Shown here piece after piece: positions 45,402 to 56,531 of a stretch of DNA of 64,000 bases. The first letter of the stretch is position 1, and every line of letters begins with the position of its first letter. Below the pieces are notes generated by a model, which saw only the letters and a program-made list of their open reading frames with translations, searched no databases and was not told where the DNA came from. The DNA is from Arthrobacter wenxiniae (GTDB taxonomy: Bacteria > Actinomycetota > Actinomycetes > Actinomycetales > Micrococcaceae). Position numbers and translations under genes: made by a program. The stretch is from assembly GCF_013376105.1 (NCBI RefSeq), contig NZ_JAAMFM010000009.1, positions 1-64,000 of the forward strand, read 5' to 3'.

Positions 45402-45432
45402 TTGTCCCCGCGCCATTTTGTCTGCAGTCCGC

Positions 45433-45678
45433 CTACGTGGCGTAGGACATGACCAGGCCCAGGCCGATAATGACCACGCCCCAGGTGATGCCGAGCACGA
45501 CGGTGAATCGGTTGAGGTTGCGCTCGGCCACGCCGGAGGAGCCGAGGTTGGAGCTCATGCCGCCGCCAAACATGTCCGAGAGCCCGCCGCCCCGGCCCTT
45601 GTGGAGCAGGATCAGCAGGGTCAGCAGCAGGCTGGTGACACCCAGCAGGATCTGCAGGGCAATTTTCAGTGCTTCCAC
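45433..45678 (-). CDS. secG: Preprotein translocase subunit SecG
   Basis: A small subunit of the SecYEG channel, 81 residues with two transmembrane helices separated by KGRGGGLSDMFGGG, the SecG signature. GTG 45678 is chosen with AAAGG 6 bases upstream; the frame is open 12 codons before. A TAGACT hexamer at 45725-45730 may be its own -10. It is separated from tpiA by a repeat element. Confidence 0.93.
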   Translation of the reverse strand: MEALKIALQILLGVTSLLLTLLILLHKGRGGGLSDMFGGGMSSNLGSSGVAERNLNRFTVVLGITWGVVIIGLGLVMSYAT

Positions 45679-45750
45679 TTGAGGCCTTTCAGCGTGGTTC
45701 GTCTCATTGTCCAAGTCGCTCCCAAGTCTAGCGGTGTCCGTCCGTACATT

Positions 45751-45910
45751 GCGAACGCGCGCGGGGACGGCGTGGTGGGCCCACGCGCCCGAGGGGCCCC
45801 GTCTCGGCTCGCTTGCGAACGCGCGCGGGGACGGCGTGGTGGGCCCACGCGCCCGAGGGGCCCCGTCTCGGCTCGCTTGCGAGCCGAGACGGGGAGGGCG
45901 TGGGGACTAG
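45751..45910 (-). repeat. Palindromic repeat element, copy 1 (64-bp tandem duplication)
   Basis: Two identical 64-bp units (45751-45814 and 45815-45878) lie between tpiA and secG. They are followed by an arm completing a perfect 16-bp palindrome, CCCCGTCTCGGCTCGC / GCGAGCCGAGACGGGG (45861-45876, 45879-45894). The edge is a 20-base block ending CTAG (45891-45910) that contains the tpiA stop codon. A second copy of the family is at 63826-63968. The core GGGCCCACGCGCCCGAGG is shared. It may end tpiA transcription. Confidence 0.92.
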
Positions 45911-46722
45911 TTAGTGACGAGGTGGTTTTCGAAGCGGGCAATGTTCGCGAACTCGCCGGCGTCGAGGCTGGCCCCTCCCACCAGGACACCGTCGACGTCG
46001 CGCTCGGCCATGATCGCCGCAACGTTGGCCGCCTTGACGGAGCCGCCGTACAGCAGGCGGGTCTTGGCTGCGGTGTCCGCGTCGAACAGTTTGGACAGCT
46101 CGGCCCGGATGGCGGCGCAGAGCTCCTGGGCGTCCGCCGGTCCGGCCACTTCGCCGGTGCCGATGGCCCAGATGGGCTCGTAGGCGATGACCAGCTGGGC
46201 TGCCTGCGCGGCGTCCAGGCCGGCGACGGCGGCGCGCACCTGGGCGAGGGTGTGCTCCACGTGGGTGCCTGCCTGGCGGATCTGCAGCCCCTCGCCGGCA
46301 CACAGCACGGGCGTGAGGCCGTGGCGGAAGGCGGCCTTGACCTTGGCGTTGAGCAGTTCGTCGCTTTCGCCGTGGATCTCGCGCCGTTCGCTGTGCCCAA
46401 CCAGCACGTAGCTGCAGCCGAGCTTGTTCAGGAAGGCTCCGGAGATGTCACCGGTGTAGGCGCCCGAATCCTTGTCGGAGAGGTCCTGGGCGCCGTAGCT
46501 GAGCTTGAGCTTGTCGCCCTGCACCAGTGTCTGCACGCCGCGAATGTCGGTGAACGGGGGGAAGACGGAAACTTCAACCCGGGAAAAGTCGTGCCGGGCG
46601 TCGGACAGCGTCCATGCGAGCTTCTGCAGCAGCGTGATGCCCTGGACGTGGTCCATGTTCATCTTCCAGTTGCCGGCAATCAGCGGTGTGCGGTCAAATG
46701 TCCCGTTGGTCGAAGTGGTCAT
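45907..46722 (-). CDS. tpiA: Triosephosphate isomerase
   Basis: It interconverts dihydroxyacetone phosphate and glyceraldehyde-3-phosphate. In 271 residues the catalytic Lys (GNWKMN), His (GHSERR) and Glu ([10 protein letters not shown]) are all visible. ATG 46722 is preferred, with GAGAG 4 bases upstream; the frame opens 13 codons earlier. The stop TAG lies inside the edge of a repeat element. It follows pgk on the minus strand. Confidence 0.97.
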   Translation of the reverse strand: MTTSTNGTFDRTPLIAGNWKMNMDHVQGITLLQKLAWTLSDARHDFSRVEVSVFPPFTDIRGVQTLVQGDKLKLSYGAQDLSDKDSGAYTGDISGAFLNKLGCSYVLVGHSERREIHGESDELLNAKVKAAFRHGLTPVLCAGEGLQIRQAGTHVEHTLAQVRAAVAGLDAAQAAQLVIAYEPIWAIGTGEVAGPADAQELCAAIRAELSKLFDADTAAKTRLLYGGSVKAANVAAIMAERDVDGVLVGGASLDAGEFANIARFENHLVTN

Positions 46723-46785
46723 CGCTCTCTCGTTTCTTGCAGTGCTCGAAATGGAAATCATGGCGGCCCGGCGTGGGGCGCGCCT

Positions 46786-46818
46786 CCCGGCGGCGGCAGT
46801 CTTCCTGCCGCCGCCGGG
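46786..46818 (-). terminator. 14-bp hairpin between pgk and tpiA
   Basis: CCCGGCGGCGGCAG and its complement form a perfect stem with a 5-base loop, 5 bp after the pgk stop. There is no T-tract. It may be a partial terminator or an mRNA processing or stability site between co-transcribed genes. Confidence 0.65.
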
Positions 46819-46823
46819 TGTGG

Positions 46824-48062
46824 CTAACGCTCCAGCGCGTTCAGGCCGGGCAGGTCCTTGCCCTCGAGGAATTCCAGGCTGGCCCCGCCACCGGTGGAAA
46901 TGTGGCCAAAGTCGTCGTCGGCGAACCCGAGCGTGCGCACGGCGGCGGCCGAGTCCCCGCCGCCCACGACGGTGAAGCCGCCCCGCGCCGTGTTCTCCGC
47001 CAGCGCGGCCGCAATGGCCCGCGTGCCCTCGGCGAACGCCGGGAACTCGAACACGCCCATGGGCCCGTTCCAGAACACCGTCTTCGCCGTGGCAATGGCC
47101 GCGGCGAAGGCCGCACCGGACTCCGGGCCGATGTCAAGGCCCAGCCCGGCGGCGCCGAAGCTGGAGGACTCGATGGCGTCCGCGGCGACCGTTTCGTGGG
47201 CGGCATCGGCGGAGAAGCCGGCGGCCACCACGATGTCGGTGGGGAGCACGAACGTGGTCCCTGCCGCTTCGGCCCGCCTGAGGTAGTCCTGGACAACGGG
47301 GATCTGGTCCGTTTCCAGCAGCGACGCCCCCACCTTGTGGCCTTGCGCGGCCAGGAAGGTGAAGAGCATGCCGCCGCCCACCAGGATGGTGTCGGCCTTG
47401 CCCAGCAGGTTGTCAATGACGGCGAGCTTGTCGGAGACCTTCGAGCCGCCGAGGACCACCACATAGGGGCGGACCGGGTCCCGGGTCAGCCTGGTCAGCA
47501 CTTCCAGCTCCGTGCGCACCAAGTCGCCCTGGTAGGACGGGAGCGCCTTGGCGATGTCACAGACGCTGGCGTGCTTGCGGTGGACGGCGCCAAAGGCGTC
47601 GTCCACATAGGCGCCGTTGTCCCCGGTCAGGGCGGCGAGCTCGGACGCAAAGGCCGCGCGTTCGGCGTCGTCCTTGGATGTTTCCCGCGCGTCGAAGCGC
47701 ACGTTCTCCAGGACCAGCACGGAACCGTCCTTCAGCGCCGCCGCGGCTGCCTGGGCCGCGGGGCCGGTGGTGTCCGCCGCCAGGGTGGCGTTCAGTTCCG
47801 GCGCCAGTTCCGCGAGTCGGGCCACCGCCGGTGCCAGGGAATACTTCGCGTCGGGGGTGCCCTTGGGGCGGCCCAGGTGGGCGCAGACCAGGACCTTGGC
47901 GCCGGCGGCGGCCAGTGCCCTGATCACGGGCAGGGAGGCCTTGATGCGGCCGTCGTCACTCACGGAAGCGCCGTCGAGCGGCACGTTCAAATCACTACGG
48001 ATAAGAACGTGCCGCCCGCGGACACCTTCATCGACGAGTTCGCTGAGGGTGTGAAGTGTCAT
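46824..48062 (-). CDS. pgk: Phosphoglycerate kinase
   Basis: It transfers phosphate from 1,3-bisphosphoglycerate to ADP. The 412-residue protein has RSDLNVPLD near the N-terminus, HLGRPKG, and the C-terminal GGGDSAAAV. It lies 23 bp after gap and shares its transcript. Confidence 0.97.
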   Translation of the reverse strand: MTLHTLSELVDEGVRGRHVLIRSDLNVPLDGASVSDDGRIKASLPVIRALAAAGAKVLVCAHLGRPKGTPDAKYSLAPAVARLAELAPELNATLAADTTGPAAQAAAAALKDGSVLVLENVRFDARETSKDDAERAAFASELAALTGDNGAYVDDAFGAVHRKHASVCDIAKALPSYQGDLVRTELEVLTRLTRDPVRPYVVVLGGSKVSDKLAVIDNLLGKADTILVGGGMLFTFLAAQGHKVGASLLETDQIPVVQDYLRRAEAAGTTFVLPTDIVVAAGFSADAAHETVAADAIESSSFGAAGLGLDIGPESGAAFAAAIATAKTVFWNGPMGVFEFPAFAEGTRAIAAALAENTARGGFTVVGGGDSAAAVRTLGFADDDFGHISTGGGASLEFLEGKDLPGLNALER

Positions 48063-48085
48063 GCTGTTTTTTGCCTAACTTCGCC

Positions 48086-49147
<1,062 letters not shown>

Positions 49148-49238
49148 TCAACCGATGGTTCCCGCACGACGTTGGGCAGAGATTTCTTCAAGGCGCGCCT
49201 TGCGATGTGCACGCCGTGATCCATATTACGTTCCATGG

Positions 49239-49265
49239 GGCCCGCCCCGCCAATTTGGGCGGGCC
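49239..49265 (-). terminator. Hairpin terminator after sodA
   Basis: GGCCCGCCC and GGGCGGGCC form a perfect 9-bp stem with a 9-base loop, 60 bp past the sodA stop in a 231-bp gap. It ends the sodA transcript before the gap promoter region. No T-tract. Confidence 0.65.
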
Positions 49266-49324
49266 GGGCGTCCACAGAGTGGTCACACGCGCGCGGCAGG
49301 GGGCCGCGCACGCTTGTTTGTCGC

Positions 49325-49951
49325 CTATGGCAGGACGATCAGCCCGGTGGCGTTTTTGCGGGCGGCGTCGAAGCGCTTGGCGACGTCGGCCCAGTTGACG
49401 ATGTTCCAGAAGGCCTTGACGTAGTCGGCCTTGACGTTGACGTAGTCAAGGTAGAAGGCATGCTCCCACATGTCGAGCATGAGGAGCGGGGTGGTGGCGA
49501 CGGGGACATTGCCCTGCTGGTCGAAGAGCTGCTCGATGATGATGTTGCCGCCGAGGCCTTCGAAGGACAGCAGCGCCCAGCCGGACCCCTGGATGCCGAG
49601 GGCGGCTGCGGTGAAATGTGCGCGGAAGGCGTCAAAGGAGCCGAAGGCGTCATCGATGGCCGCGGCCAGTTCGCCCTCGGGCTTGTCGCCGCCCTCGGGT
49701 GAGAGGTTGTTCCAGAAAATGGAGTGGTTGGTGTGTCCGCCAAGGTTGAATGCGAGGTCCTTGGAGTACTTGGCGACGTTGGCGAAGTTGTTGCTCGCGC
49801 GTGCTTCAGCGAGCTGCTCCAGTGCCGTGTTGGCGCCGGCAACGTACGCGGCATGGTGCTTGCTGTGGTGCAGTTCCATGATGCGGGCGGAAATGTTCGG
49901 CTCCAGGGCAGCGTAGTCATAGCTGAGGTCTGGAAGTGTGTACTTGGTCAC
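49325..49951 (-). CDS. sodA: Superoxide dismutase, Mn/Fe type
   Basis: It converts superoxide to hydrogen peroxide and oxygen. The 208-residue protein has metal ligands in [23 protein letters not shown] and [11 protein letters not shown]. The metal cannot be told exactly. GTG 49951 has a strong GGAGG 4 bases upstream. It stands alone between whiA and gap. Confidence 0.96.
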   Translation of the reverse strand: MTKYTLPDLSYDYAALEPNISARIMELHHSKHHAAYVAGANTALEQLAEARASNNFANVAKYSKDLAFNLGGHTNHSIFWNNLSPEGGDKPEGELAAAIDDAFGSFDAFRAHFTAAALGIQGSGWALLSFEGLGGNIIIEQLFDQQGNVPVATTPLLMLDMWEHAFYLDYVNVKADYVKAFWNIVNWADVAKRFDAARKNATGLIVLP

Positions 49952-50063
49952 GGTTCCTCCGTTGCGATTCTTCTGGTGGGTTGGCGCCGGGGCGTGAACC
50001 CCGGGCAAACTGCATAACCGGTGTGGTGCCGGTTATGTTTCTACTCTTTCATATTAGGCACAT

Positions 50064-51044
50064 TTACGATTCCAACATGTCGAACGTGACACTTGATTCG
50101 GTGCCCGGGATGCCCAGGTCCAGTGCCTTCTTGTCCGCCATGGCCAGCAGGCGGCGGATCCGCCCGGCAATGGCGTCCTTGGTCAGCGGCGGGTCCGCCA
50201 GGCGGCCGAGCTCGTCCAGGCTGGCCTGCTTGTGGGCCACCCGCAGCTCGCCGGCGTACTTGAGGTGCTCCGGGACGTCGTCGCCGAGGATTTCCAGGGC
50301 CCTGTCCACGCGGGCCCCGGCGGCGACGGCGGCCTGTGCCGAGCGGCGCAGGTTGGCGTCGTCAAAGTTGGCCAGCCGGTTGGCTGTGGCCCGCACCTCC
50401 TTGCGCATGCGCCGCTCCTCCCAGACCAGGAGGGTTTCGTGGGCGCCCATGCGCACGAGCAGCTCGGCGATGGTGTCGCCGTCGCGGATCACCACCCTGT
50501 CAATGCCGCGCACCTCGCGGGCCTTGGCGGCAATGTCGATGCGGCGGGCGGCACCCACCAGCGCCAGGGCGGCCTCCGGGCCGGGGCACGTGACTTCCAG
50601 GGCCGAGGAGCGGCCGGGCTCGGTCAGCGAGCCGTGCGCCAGGAACGCGCCGCGCCACACGGCCTCGGCGTCGGCGGCGGAGCCGTTGACGACGACGGAC
50701 GGCAGCCCGCGCACGGGCCGCCCACGGCCGTCGAGCAGGCCGGTTTGGCGGGCCAGCGCCTCGCCGTCGCGGACCACGCGGACCACATAGCGGCTGCCCC
50801 GGCGCAGCCCGCCGCCGGAGACCACGATGATTTCGCTGTGGTGGCCGTAAATCTCCGCGATGGCCACACGCAGGCGCCGGGCCGTGGCGGCGGAATCAAC
50901 CTCCGCCTCAATCACGATCCGCCCGGAAATGATGTGCAGGCCGCCGGCAAAGCGCAGCAGGGCCGACACTTCCGCCTTGCGCACCGAGGATTTCTTGATG
51001 TCCAGCCTGGACAGTTCCTCTTTGACCGATGCTGTCAGCGCCAT
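50064..51044 (-). CDS. whiA: DNA-binding protein WhiA
   Basis: A 326-residue conserved regulator with a LAGLIDADG-like N-terminal domain and a C-terminal helix-turn-helix. In streptomycetes it controls sporulation septation; in other Gram-positives it affects division. It keeps the classic rapZ-yvcK-whiA order and is 3 bp after yvcK. Family motifs include [10 protein letters not shown] and [10 protein letters not shown]. Confidence 0.95.
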   Translation of the reverse strand: MALTASVKEELSRLDIKKSSVRKAEVSALLRFAGGLHIISGRIVIEAEVDSAATARRLRVAIAEIYGHHSEIIVVSGGGLRRGSRYVVRVVRDGEALARQTGLLDGRGRPVRGLPSVVVNGSAADAEAVWRGAFLAHGSLTEPGRSSALEVTCPGPEAALALVGAARRIDIAAKAREVRGIDRVVIRDGDTIAELLVRMGAHETLLVWEERRMRKEVRATANRLANFDDANLRRSAQAAVAAGARVDRALEILGDDVPEHLKYAGELRVAHKQASLDELGRLADPPLTKDAIAGRIRRLLAMADKKALDLGIPGTESSVTFDMLES

Positions 51045-51047
51045 GGT

Positions 51048-52076
51048 TCAGCCCTTCACTTTCAAATGCTGGTTGTCCCCAAAAATGTCCCGGTATGCCG
51101 CCGCCAGCCGCAAGGGGTCGTGGACGGAAGTTCCTGCGGAACTCCCCACTTTACCGAACACCACCTCGGCCCCCAGCATCGCTGCCGCCTCGGTGAAACC
51201 GGCCACGTCGGCGATGGAGGAAGGGTCGGCCAGGACCACGTCGACCCCGAAGTCCGGTGCGTAGCGGGAAATGACCCGCAGGTGGCCGGCCGCGTCCAGG
51301 CCGGTGGCCTCGAGGTCGTTGACGTCAAGGTTCATGGTCAGCAGCCGTCGGGCCCGGGTGGTGCACAGCGCCTCCCGCATGTCCGGCAGCAGCAGGTGCG
51401 GCAGGACGGAGGTGTACCAGGATCCGGGGCCCAGCACCACCCAATCGGCCCCGTGGATGGCCGTGACCGCCTCAACGCAGGCCGGGGCGTCCTCGGGCAG
51501 CAGCCGGACGTTGTCCAGTCCGCCGGCCTTGGCGAGCCGGGCCTGTCCCCGGATGACCTGCCCCTGCGGGTGGGCGGCGTCCACGGTGGCCACCACACGG
51601 CCCTCGATGGTCAGCGGCACGCTGGCCATTGGCAGGACTTCGCCGCGGGCGCCCAGCAGGGCCCCCGCCCACCGGAGGCCGGCCACGGTGTCGCCGAGGA
51701 GCTCCCAGAGGGTGACGATGAGCAGGTTGCCCAGCGCGTGGTTGTCGAGGGAGCCGGCAGTCCCGTTGCGGGACGTGAAGCGGTGCTGCATGACGTCGCG
51801 CCAGGTCCGGCCCCAGTCCGTGTCGTCGCACAGCGCGGCCAGGGCCATGCGCAGGTCGCCGGGCGGCAGGACGCCCAACTCTTCGCGCAGGCGGCCGGAG
51901 GAGCCGCCGTCGTCCGCCACGGTGACCACGGCAGTGAGGTTGCTCGTCAGCAGGCGCAGCGCGGAGAGCGAGGCGGCCAGGCCGTGGCCGCCGCCCAGGG
52001 CCGTGACCTTCACCCCGGACTCGAAGGCCGGCAGCCGCCCGCCGGCCGGAATGATCGGCAGGATGCCCGTGTACAC
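51048..52076 (-). CDS. yvcK: YvcK/CofD-like gluconeogenesis factor
   Basis: A 342-residue protein of the CofD-like YvcK family, needed in Bacillus for growth on gluconeogenic carbon and for cell shape. The start TALGGGHGLAASL and VADDGGSSGRLR are the family's nucleotide-binding motifs. GTG 52076 lies 3 bp after the rapZ stop with GGGAG 6 bases upstream. Confidence 0.94.
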   Translation of the reverse strand: MYTGILPIIPAGGRLPAFESGVKVTALGGGHGLAASLSALRLLTSNLTAVVTVADDGGSSGRLREELGVLPPGDLRMALAALCDDTDWGRTWRDVMQHRFTSRNGTAGSLDNHALGNLLIVTLWELLGDTVAGLRWAGALLGARGEVLPMASVPLTIEGRVVATVDAAHPQGQVIRGQARLAKAGGLDNVRLLPEDAPACVEAVTAIHGADWVVLGPGSWYTSVLPHLLLPDMREALCTTRARRLLTMNLDVNDLEATGLDAAGHLRVISRYAPDFGVDVVLADPSSIADVAGFTEAAAMLGAEVVFGKVGSSAGTSVHDPLRLAAAYRDIFGDNQHLKVKG

Positions 52077-52079
52077 CTG

Positions 52080-53000
52080 CTACTCCCGGCCCAGGTCGCG
52101 GTGCCGGATGCTGGTGGTGACCCTCGGGTACTGGCTCAGCCGCTTGGCCAGCTCGATGGCCACGGCCACGGAACGATGCTTGCCGCCAGTGCAGCCGACG
52201 GCAATCGTGGCGTAGTGCTTGTTTTCCCGGCGGTACCCCTCCAGGACGGGCTCGAGGGCGTGCACGTAGCGTTCCACGAAGTCGGCGGCCCCATGGTCCT
52301 TGAGCACGAAGTCGCTCACCGCCGCATCCTCGCCTGTGAGGGGGCGCAGTTGGGGGACCCAGTGCGGGTTGGGGATGAAGCGCACGTCCGCCACGAAATT
52401 GGCGTCCACCGGCAGGCCGTACTTGAAGCCGAAGCTCATGATGGTCAGGGCCAGGACCACGGGACCGGATTCGGAGAACAGCTCCGTCACGGCGGCGCCG
52501 AGCTCGTGGACGTTCAGGGCTGTGGTGTCCAGGACCATTTCGGCCTGTGACTTCATCTCGGCGAGCAGCTGGCGTTCGGAGCCGATCCCGTCCAGGATGC
52601 GGCCGTCCTTTTGCAGCGGGTGCGGGCGGCGGGCCAGTTCAAAGCGGCGCACCAGCGTTTCGTCGCTGGCGTCCAGGAACAGCACCCGGTAGGCCACGCC
52701 CGCGGAGGAGAGGGCGTTGAGCGACTCCCGGATGTCGGCAAACAGGGCCTTGCCGCGCACGTCCACCACCACGGCCAGTTTCGGCAGGGCGCCTGGCATC
52801 CGCGAGACCAGTTCCGACAGCGCGGCCAGCATCTGCGGCGGCAGGTTTTCAATGACGTACCAGCCCAGGTCCTCCAGCGCGTTGGCGGCGGTGCTGCGGC
52901 CGGCGCCCGACATGCCGGTGACCACCAGCAGTTCCGGTTCGACAGGCTTGACCGGCGTCAGGGGGCTGCCCTCGGTTGCTGGCTCTTGGTGCCCGGTCAT
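52080..53000 (-). CDS. rapZ: RNase adapter/nucleotide-binding protein RapZ
   Basis: A 306-residue P-loop protein (GMSGAGRST) with the C-terminal [16 protein letters not shown]. In E. coli RapZ controls glmS mRNA through RNase E; in Gram-positives the homologue (YvcJ) works with YvcK. ATG 53000 has GGGAG 6 bases upstream. First of the rapZ-yvcK-whiA trio. Confidence 0.95.
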   Translation of the reverse strand: MTGHQEPATEGSPLTPVKPVEPELLVVTGMSGAGRSTAANALEDLGWYVIENLPPQMLAALSELVSRMPGALPKLAVVVDVRGKALFADIRESLNALSSAGVAYRVLFLDASDETLVRRFELARRPHPLQKDGRILDGIGSERQLLAEMKSQAEMVLDTTALNVHELGAAVTELFSESGPVVLALTIMSFGFKYGLPVDANFVADVRFIPNPHWVPQLRPLTGEDAAVSDFVLKDHGAADFVERYVHALEPVLEGYRRENKHYATIAVGCTGGKHRSVAVAIELAKRLSQYPRVTTSIRHRDLGRE

Positions 53001-53135
53001 TGCGCTCCCTTGAAGTCAGTGGCGTGGAAAGCCCGCCTGCAGTGCAGGGTGGGACGTTTTGTTACTGCCAGCCTAGAGGAATTTCCCGCCGGCTTGGAAT
53101 CCCCGCCTGCTGCGGGCAGCGGCGGTCCGGGCGTC

Positions 53136-55103
53136 TTAGTCAAGGATCTCGCCGGTTGCCATGTTGACGGCGGGGGCCGCGGCCTGGCTGCCGGAGGCCA
53201 GGGTGTCGTGGATGGACCGCGCCAGCACGGGGCCGATGCCTTTGGCCTGCTCCAGTTCCTCCACCGAGGCGGCCCGCACCTTTTTCAGCGAGCCAAAATG
53301 GCCCAGGAGGGCCTTTTGCTTGGCCGCGCCCAGGCCGGGGATGGTGTCGAGGGCGGAGGCTGTCATGGCCTTGCCGCGCTTGGCCCGGTGGAAGGTGATG
53401 GCGAAGCGGTGCGCCTCGTCGCGGATGCGCTGGAGCAGGTAGAGCCCTTCGGAGGACCGGGGCAGGATGACGGGGAAGTCGCTGTCCGGCACCCACACCT
53501 CCTCGAGCCGCTTGGCCAGCCCGACGACGGCGACGTCGGTGATGCCGAGTTCGGCGAGGGCGCGGGCGGCGGCGTTCACCTGGGGCACGCCGCCGTCGAC
53601 CACCACCAGGTTGGGCGGGTAGGCGAACTTGCTCCGGGCGGGCTCGGGGGCGTCGCCGGCGGTGATGTCCCCGGAAGCCTGCATGGTCCGGGCCCGCTCC
53701 TGCTTCTCGGCCAGGTAGTTGCGGAACCGGCGCGTGATGACATCGTGCATGGAGGCGGTGTCGTCGACGGCGGCGTCGCCGGTGATGGCGAACTTGCGGT
53801 ACTCGCCCTTCTTGGCCAGCCCATCCTCCACCACCACCATGGAGGCCACCACGTTGGTGCCCTGCACATGCGAAATGTCAAAGCATTCGATCCGCAGCAG
53901 GGGCATGGGAAGGTCCAGCGCCTCCTGCAGTTCGGCCAGTGCGAGCGAGCGGGCGGTGAGGTCTCCGGCGCGGCGGGACTTGTGCAGCACCATGGCCTGG
54001 CGCGCATTTTGCCGCACCGTGTCCATGAGCGCGGCCTTTTCCCCCCGCTGCGGCACCTTGATGTCCACCTTGCCCCCGCGCAGCCCGGCGAGCCAGGCGG
54101 CCAGGTCCCCGTGGTTCGCGGGGAGCTCGGGCACCAGGACCTGCCGCGGAATGGCGTCCTGCTGCTGGTCCTCGGCGCCGTAGACCTGCTGCATGAGGTG
54201 CTCCCAGAGGTCGGCGTCGGTGGCGTCCTCCACCTTTTCCACGACCCAGCCGCGCTGCCCGCGGATCCGGCCCCCGCGCACGTAAAACACCTGCACGGCC
54301 GCCTCGAGCTCGTCCTGTTCGACGGCGAAGATGTCGGCGTTGGTGTCTTCCGCCAGCACCACGGCGTTGCGCTCAAACACCTTTTTCAGGGCGATGACGT
54401 CATCGCGCAGCCGGGCGGCCTGCTCGTAGTCGAGTTCGGCCACGGCGGCCGCCATGTCCTTCTCCAGCCGTCCGATGAAGCGCTTGGCCTCACCGCCCAT
54501 GAAGTCGCAGAAGTCCTGGGCCAGCGCCCGGTGGTCCTGTTCACTGATGCGGCCCACGCACGGGGCCGCGCACTTGTCGATGTAGCCGAGCAGGCATGGC
54601 CGGCCGCTGCGTTCGGCGCGCCGCAGCACCCCCGGGCTGCAGCTGCGGACGGGGAAGACGCGCAGCAGGGTGTCCATGGTCTCGCGGATGGCCCCGGCCG
54701 TGTAGGGGCCGAAGTACTTCGTGTCCTTGCGCCGCTCGCCGCGCATGACCTGCACGCGGGGGTACTTCTCCCCCATGGAGACGGCCAGGTACGGGTAGGA
54801 CTTGTCGTCGCGGAAGGCGAGGTTGTACCGGGGCGAGAATTCCTTGATCCACGTGTATTCCAGCTGGAGGGCCTCGAGTTCGCTGCCCACGGTGGTCCAC
54901 TGGACGCTGGCCGCATGGTGCACCATGGCGTGTGTCTTGGGCAGCAGCCCGGCAGGGTTGGCGAAGTACGAGTTCAGCCGGGACCGCAGGTTTTTCGCCT
55001 TGCCGACGTAGATGATGCGCCCGTGTTCGTCCCGGAACCTGTAGACGCCGGGATCGGTGGGGATCTCCCCGGGCCGGGGCCGGTAGCTTGCTGGGTCTGC
55101 CAT
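53136..55103 (-). CDS. uvrC: UvrABC system protein C
   Basis: The excision nuclease, 655 residues. It has an N-terminal GIY-YIG domain (GVYRFRD...YVGKAKNLRSR), a UVR domain around residue 215, and the C-terminal helix-hairpin-helix (PGLGAAKQKALLGHFGS). It lies 2 bp after the acyltransferase gene on the minus strand. No SOS box is evident before this unit. Confidence 0.96.
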   Translation of the reverse strand: MADPASYRPRPGEIPTDPGVYRFRDEHGRIIYVGKAKNLRSRLNSYFANPAGLLPKTHAMVHHAASVQWTTVGSELEALQLEYTWIKEFSPRYNLAFRDDKSYPYLAVSMGEKYPRVQVMRGERRKDTKYFGPYTAGAIRETMDTLLRVFPVRSCSPGVLRRAERSGRPCLLGYIDKCAAPCVGRISEQDHRALAQDFCDFMGGEAKRFIGRLEKDMAAAVAELDYEQAARLRDDVIALKKVFERNAVVLAEDTNADIFAVEQDELEAAVQVFYVRGGRIRGQRGWVVEKVEDATDADLWEHLMQQVYGAEDQQQDAIPRQVLVPELPANHGDLAAWLAGLRGGKVDIKVPQRGEKAALMDTVRQNARQAMVLHKSRRAGDLTARSLALAELQEALDLPMPLLRIECFDISHVQGTNVVASMVVVEDGLAKKGEYRKFAITGDAAVDDTASMHDVITRRFRNYLAEKQERARTMQASGDITAGDAPEPARSKFAYPPNLVVVDGGVPQVNAAARALAELGITDVAVVGLAKRLEEVWVPDSDFPVILPRSSEGLYLLQRIRDEAHRFAITFHRAKRGKAMTASALDTIPGLGAAKQKALLGHFGSLKKVRAASVEELEQAKGIGPVLARSIHDTLASGSQAAAPAVNMATGEILD

Positions 55104-55105
55104 GG

Positions 55106-55774
55106 CTACTCCGCGCTGGGGCTTTGGTTGTACTGGGCGCAGCGTTCCTGGCCGGTCAGGGCGGCGATGGCGTCCATGATGGCGTCAGTGACGGCCCGGC
55201 GGGCGGGCAGCGAGTGGTCGGGGCCGGTCTTCTCAAAGTGGAGCGGCTTGCCGAAGCGCAGGGTGAAGTGTGCCGCCTTGACAGTATTCCGGCCGGCGGG
55301 CTGCAGCTTTTCGGTCCCGGTGATCCCGACCGGGACCACGGGTGCGCCGGTGGTCAGGGCCAGCCATCCCACGCCGGTGCGTCCGCGGTACAGGATGCCG
55401 TCGCGGGAGCGCGTGCCTTCCGGGTAGATGCCCACGCCGTCGCCGCGGCCCAGGATCTCCAGCAGCGTCTTCAGTGCCTGGACGCTGGCGGCCTGCTCGC
55501 CGCGCTCCACCGGGATGGAATGCACGGCCTCGAAAAACTGCCTCGTGAGGCGGCCCCGCACGCCCTTGCCGGTGAAGTACTCGGCCTTGGCAAAGAACGA
55601 GACGGGCCTGGGGGTGAGCGCCTGGACGATGACGGAGTCAAGGAAGGAGAGGTGGTTCGGCGCCACGATGAACGGTCCGCGCGCGGGGACGTTTTCCAGC
55701 CCCTCCACGGTGGGCCGGCACAGTCCGGCGATGGTCGCCCGGGTCAGGACCCGGGTGAGGTCATACAGTGCCAC
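55106..55774 (-). CDS. 1-acyl-sn-glycerol-3-phosphate acyltransferase (PlsC family)
   Basis: A 222-residue lysophospholipid acyltransferase. It has the H-x4-D motif NHLSFLD and the glycerol-phosphate-binding YPEGTRS. GTG 55774 overlaps the HAD gene's end by 14 bp. It makes phosphatidic acid or a related lipid at the membrane. Confidence 0.88.
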   Translation of the reverse strand: MALYDLTRVLTRATIAGLCRPTVEGLENVPARGPFIVAPNHLSFLDSVIVQALTPRPVSFFAKAEYFTGKGVRGRLTRQFFEAVHSIPVERGEQAASVQALKTLLEILGRGDGVGIYPEGTRSRDGILYRGRTGVGWLALTTGAPVVPVGITGTEKLQPAGRNTVKAAHFTLRFGKPLHFEKTGPDHSLPARRAVTDAIMDAIAALTGQERCAQYNQSPSAE

Positions 55775-56507
55775 TGGCGGCCTCCCCGGCGCCGGGGACG
55801 GACAGTTCACCGGCCAGTGCCTGCAGCAGCTCGGCCGACGAATGGACGACGCCGGCGGCCCCCGCCGCCTCCAGCTCGCCGTCGGGGGCGAATCCCCAGG
55901 CAACGCCGATGCAGTCCAGGCCGTTGGCACGGGCCCCGTTGACGTCCTGGTGCCGGTCCCCCACCATGACGGCGCGGTCCGGGCCGGCGAGTCCGACCAG
56001 GGCCGAGGAGATGATCTCCGCCTTGCCCGCGCGGTAGCCGGGGTCCCCCGGCATGAGGGACTCGTCCGTGTGGGAGCCGCGGATGATGTCAAAACAGGCG
56101 GCCAGCCCGTGGTGGGCGAGCAGGGTGCGGGCCAGGTGCTCGGGCTTTTGCGTGGCGACGGCCAGCTTGACGCCGCGGGTGCGCAGCTCGCCCAGCAGTT
56201 CCTTCATGCCGGGGTAGACCACGGACATGGCCATGCCCCGGTCGGCGTACCAGCTGCGGTACTCGGCAATCACCGTCGGCACCAGGGCCTCCGGCACCCC
56301 GACAATGCCGACCAGGCCGTCGGCCAGCTTGGGACCCACCATGCGGTCGAGGACCGCGGGCTCCGGGACGGGCAGGTCCATGGCGCGCAGGGCATGCGCG
56401 ATGCCGCCGGTGATGCCGCCGGCCGGGTCGACGAGGGTGCCGTCCAGGTCGAAGAGGACGGCGGGGATGGGGCCGGCGTCAACAACGGCGGCTTCGGCTA
56501 TAGTCAC
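55761..56507 (-). CDS. HAD family hydrolase, phosphoglycolate phosphatase-like
   Basis: A 248-residue haloacid-dehalogenase-like phosphatase. The nucleophile motif is FDLDGTLVD, followed by a helical cap, TQKPEHLA and MVGDRHQDV. The substrate is uncertain; phosphoglycolate or a nucleotide is usual. GTG 56507 is used. First gene of the HAD-plsC-uvrC unit. Confidence 0.87.
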   Translation of the reverse strand: MTIAEAAVVDAGPIPAVLFDLDGTLVDPAGGITGGIAHALRAMDLPVPEPAVLDRMVGPKLADGLVGIVGVPEALVPTVIAEYRSWYADRGMAMSVVYPGMKELLGELRTRGVKLAVATQKPEHLARTLLAHHGLAACFDIIRGSHTDESLMPGDPGYRAGKAEIISSALVGLAGPDRAVMVGDRHQDVNGARANGLDCIGVAWGFAPDGELEAAGAAGVVHSSAELLQALAGELSVPGAGEAASGTV

Positions 56508-56531
56508 GACCCTAGTTTCTCATGAGCCCTG

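Noticed and set aside
45751-45910. CRISPR array at the tandem repeats
   Set aside because: Units are directly adjacent with no unique spacers, and no cas genes are nearby.
52611-55427. A 938-codon open frame on the plus strand across uvrC and the acyltransferase gene
   Set aside because: It is antisense to well-supported genes, and the translated sequence is Arg/Gly/His-rich without family motifs. Long antisense frames are normal at this G+C.
55106-56092. Apparent fusion of an acyltransferase with 106 extra N-terminal residues
   Set aside because: The upstream part is the HAD gene read in another frame; the real start is GTG 55774.
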